Of a DNA stretch of 5,282 nucleotides, positions 4,228 to 5,282 are shown piece after piece. The stretch lies in the NCBI GenBank assembly GCA_964428485.1, contig CAYRYP010000078.1, positions 1 through 5,282 on the forward strand, in the 5' to 3' direction. The notes under the pieces were generated by a model. The model saw nothing but the letters and a program-made list of their open reading frames with translations, ran no database searches and had not been told where the DNA came from. Within the stretch, counting starts at the first letter, position 1. Every line of letters begins with the position of its first letter. A program made the translations under genes and the position numbers. This DNA is from CAZPAN01 sp964428485. GTDB taxonomy: Bacteria; Actinomycetota; Coriobacteriia; Coriobacteriales; CADBOM01.

Positions 4228-4566
4228 ATGGAAGCGCATGCTATCGCACGTTACGTCAGGGTCTCTCCCCGAAAGGCACGCATGGTCGTGGATATGATCC
4301 GCGGCAAAGGCGTTGACGAGGCCAGGGAGATCCTCGCCTTCTGCGACAGGGATGTCGCCGAGGTTGTCCTCAAGTGCCTCAACAGCGCGGTTGCCAACGC
4401 CGGCCAGGCTGGTCTTCCCATCAACGATCTCTTCGTGAAGACGACCTATGTCGATGAAGGCCCGACTCTGAAGAGGATCCGTCCCCGTGCTAGGGGAAGC
4501 GCTGCCAGGATCCGTAAGCGTTCGAGCCATATCACCGTCAAAGTCGCTCCGAGAGGGGATGAGTAG
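4228..4566 (+). CDS. rplV: 50S ribosomal protein L22 (uL22)
   Basis: L22 contacts all 23S rRNA domains and, with L4, forms the constriction of the peptide exit tunnel. The 112-residue product has the family opening ARYVRVSPRKARMVVDMIRGK (7-27), the helical LKCLNSAVANA region (49-59) and the long beta-hairpin loop around TYVDEGPTLKRIRPRARGSAARIRKRSSHITV (73-104). The PRARG-SAARI tip reaches the tunnel, and changes there give macrolide resistance elsewhere. No insertion or deletion is evident at this tip. The ATG lies 10 nt after AAGGAGGG. It is followed by rpsC after 3 nt. Confidence 0.97.
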   Translation: MEAHAIARYVRVSPRKARMVVDMIRGKGVDEAREILAFCDRDVAEVVLKCLNSAVANAGQAGLPINDLFVKTTYVDEGPTLKRIRPRARGSAARIRKRSSHITVKVAPRGDE

Positions 4567-4569
4567 CCA

Positions 4570-5271
4570 ATGGGACAGAAGGTTTGCCCGATAGGGTTCC
4601 GCCTCGGTATCACCGAGGAGTGGAGGAGTCGTTGGTACGCCGACAAGGATTACGCCAAGAACCTCGCCAATGACCTTGAGATCAAGAAGTACCTCCGCAA
4701 GAGGCTTGAGCGCGCTGCTGTCTCATCCATCGAGATCGAGCGTGCTGGCGAGAAGATCAAGATCATCATCACCACTGCCCGCCCGGGCATCGTGATTGGC
4801 AAGAAGGGCTCGGAGATCGAGCAGCTCCGCAAGGAGCTCCAGCAGATCGCCGGGATCCACGTGGACATCGATGTCATCGAGATCAAGCGCCCCGAGCTTG
4901 ACGCTACGCTGATCGCCCAGTCGATTGCGGAGCAGCTCGAGGGACGCGTGGCCTTCCGCCGTGCGATGCGCAAGGCTGTTCAGTCCGCCGTCAAGTCCGG
5001 TGCCCTCGGCATCAAGGTGCAGTGCTCCGGCCGTCTCGGCGGTGCTGAGATGTGCCGCAGGGAGTGGTACAGGGAGGGTAGAGTCCCCCTGCACACCCTC
5101 CGTGCGAAGATCGATTACGGGTTCTCCATCGCGTCGACCACGATGGGCTCCATCGGCGTGAAGGTGTGGGTCTACCACGGGGAGAAACTTCCTGGAATGG
5201 AGACCCCCAAGCCGGCGCTCGAGGGAACCTCGCGCCCGCAGCGTCATCGCCGTGGCGAAGGAAGGAAGTAG
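4570..5271 (+). CDS. rpsC: 30S ribosomal protein S3 (uS3)
   Basis: S3 sits at the mRNA entry tunnel of the 30S subunit, where S3, S4 and S5 form the ribosomal helicase. The 233-residue product opens MGQKVCPIGFRLGI. The type II KH domain has ARPGIVIGKKGSEI at 70-83, with the GKKG nucleic-acid loop at 77-80. The FRRAMRKAVQ helix (129-138) corresponds to the basic helicase residues of E. coli S3. The C-terminal domain carries SGRLGGAEMCRREWYREGRVPLHTLRAKIDYG (153-184). A basic, Pro/Arg-rich tail after about 207 goes beyond the E. coli form and is common in Gram-positives. A purine-rich site (GAGAGGGG at 4551-4558) inside the rplV end lies 11 nt upstream. It ends in TAG, 5 nt before the putative rplP start. 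Confidence 0.98.
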   Translation: MGQKVCPIGFRLGITEEWRSRWYADKDYAKNLANDLEIKKYLRKRLERAAVSSIEIERAGEKIKIIITTARPGIVIGKKGSEIEQLRKELQQIAGIHVDIDVIEIKRPELDATLIAQSIAEQLEGRVAFRRAMRKAVQSAVKSGALGIKVQCSGRLGGAEMCRREWYREGRVPLHTLRAKIDYGFSIASTTMGSIGVKVWVYHGEKLPGMETPKPALEGTSRPQRHRRGEGRK

Positions 5272-5276
5272 ACGAG

Positions 5277-5282
5277 ATGCTT
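5277..5282 (+). CDS. rplP: Start of 50S ribosomal protein L16 (uL16), first two codons only
   Basis: The window ends with ATG CTT (Met-Leu), matching the usual L16 opening MLVPKR. AAGGA at 5262-5266, inside the end of rpsC, is 10 nt upstream, and rplP follows rpsC in nearly all S10 operons. The call rests mainly on gene order, since only two codons are visible. Confidence 0.7.

Noticed and set aside
3089..4530. Long minus-strand open frames opposite rplB, rpsS and rplV
   Set aside because: These are shadow frames of GC-rich ribosomal genes. They run across several sense gene boundaries and show no independent coding features.

Overview
This window is a ribosomal-protein gene cluster of the bacterial str/S10 type, read entirely on the + strand. 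It holds the 3' end of fusA (EF-G), then complete rpsJ (S10), rplC (L3), rplD (L4), rplW (L23), rplB (L2), rpsS (S19), rplV (L22) and rpsC (S3), and the first two codons of what should be rplP (L16). All eight complete proteins have normal family length with their signature motifs intact, and I see no frameshift, truncation or foreign insertion. The high G+C third positions, strong Shine-Dalgarno sites, TTG and GTG starts and the basic C-terminal tail on S3 suggest a high-GC Gram-positive (Actinomycetota). Class Coriobacteriia is my best guess from protein flavour, but that is an inference and was not checked by any search.

Layout: fusA 3' part (1-728), an 87-nt gap with two hairpins, rpsJ (816-1124), a 155-nt gap with a consensus -10 box and two large nested hairpins, rplC (1280-1903), rplD (1935-2561) overlapping rplW (2558-2845) by ATGA, a 255-nt gap with at least four hairpins, rplB (3101-3931), then rpsS (3958-4224), rplV (4228-4566), rpsC (4570-5271) and rplP (from 5277), each separated by 3 to 26 nt. 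No gene-free stretch exceeds 300 nt.

The proteins work together in the ribosome. EF-G drives translocation. L3, L4, L23, L2 and L22 are early-binding 50S proteins: L4 and L22 line the exit tunnel, L23 sits at its mouth, and L2 and L3 lie near the peptidyl-transferase centre. S10, S19 and S3 belong to the 30S head. Ribosomal-protein operons are commonly controlled by one of their own products binding a leader RNA that resembles its rRNA site.

The unusual part is not a protein. It is the three enlarged, strongly structured intergenic gaps (before rpsJ, rplC and rplB) inside an otherwise tightly packed operon. The rpsJ-rplC and rplW-rplB gaps look like cis-regulatory leader RNAs. The first is preceded by a perfect TATAAT and the second by a terminator-like hairpin, so the cluster may be divided into separately tuned transcription units. 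That functional reading is inference; the base pairing is visible in the sequence.
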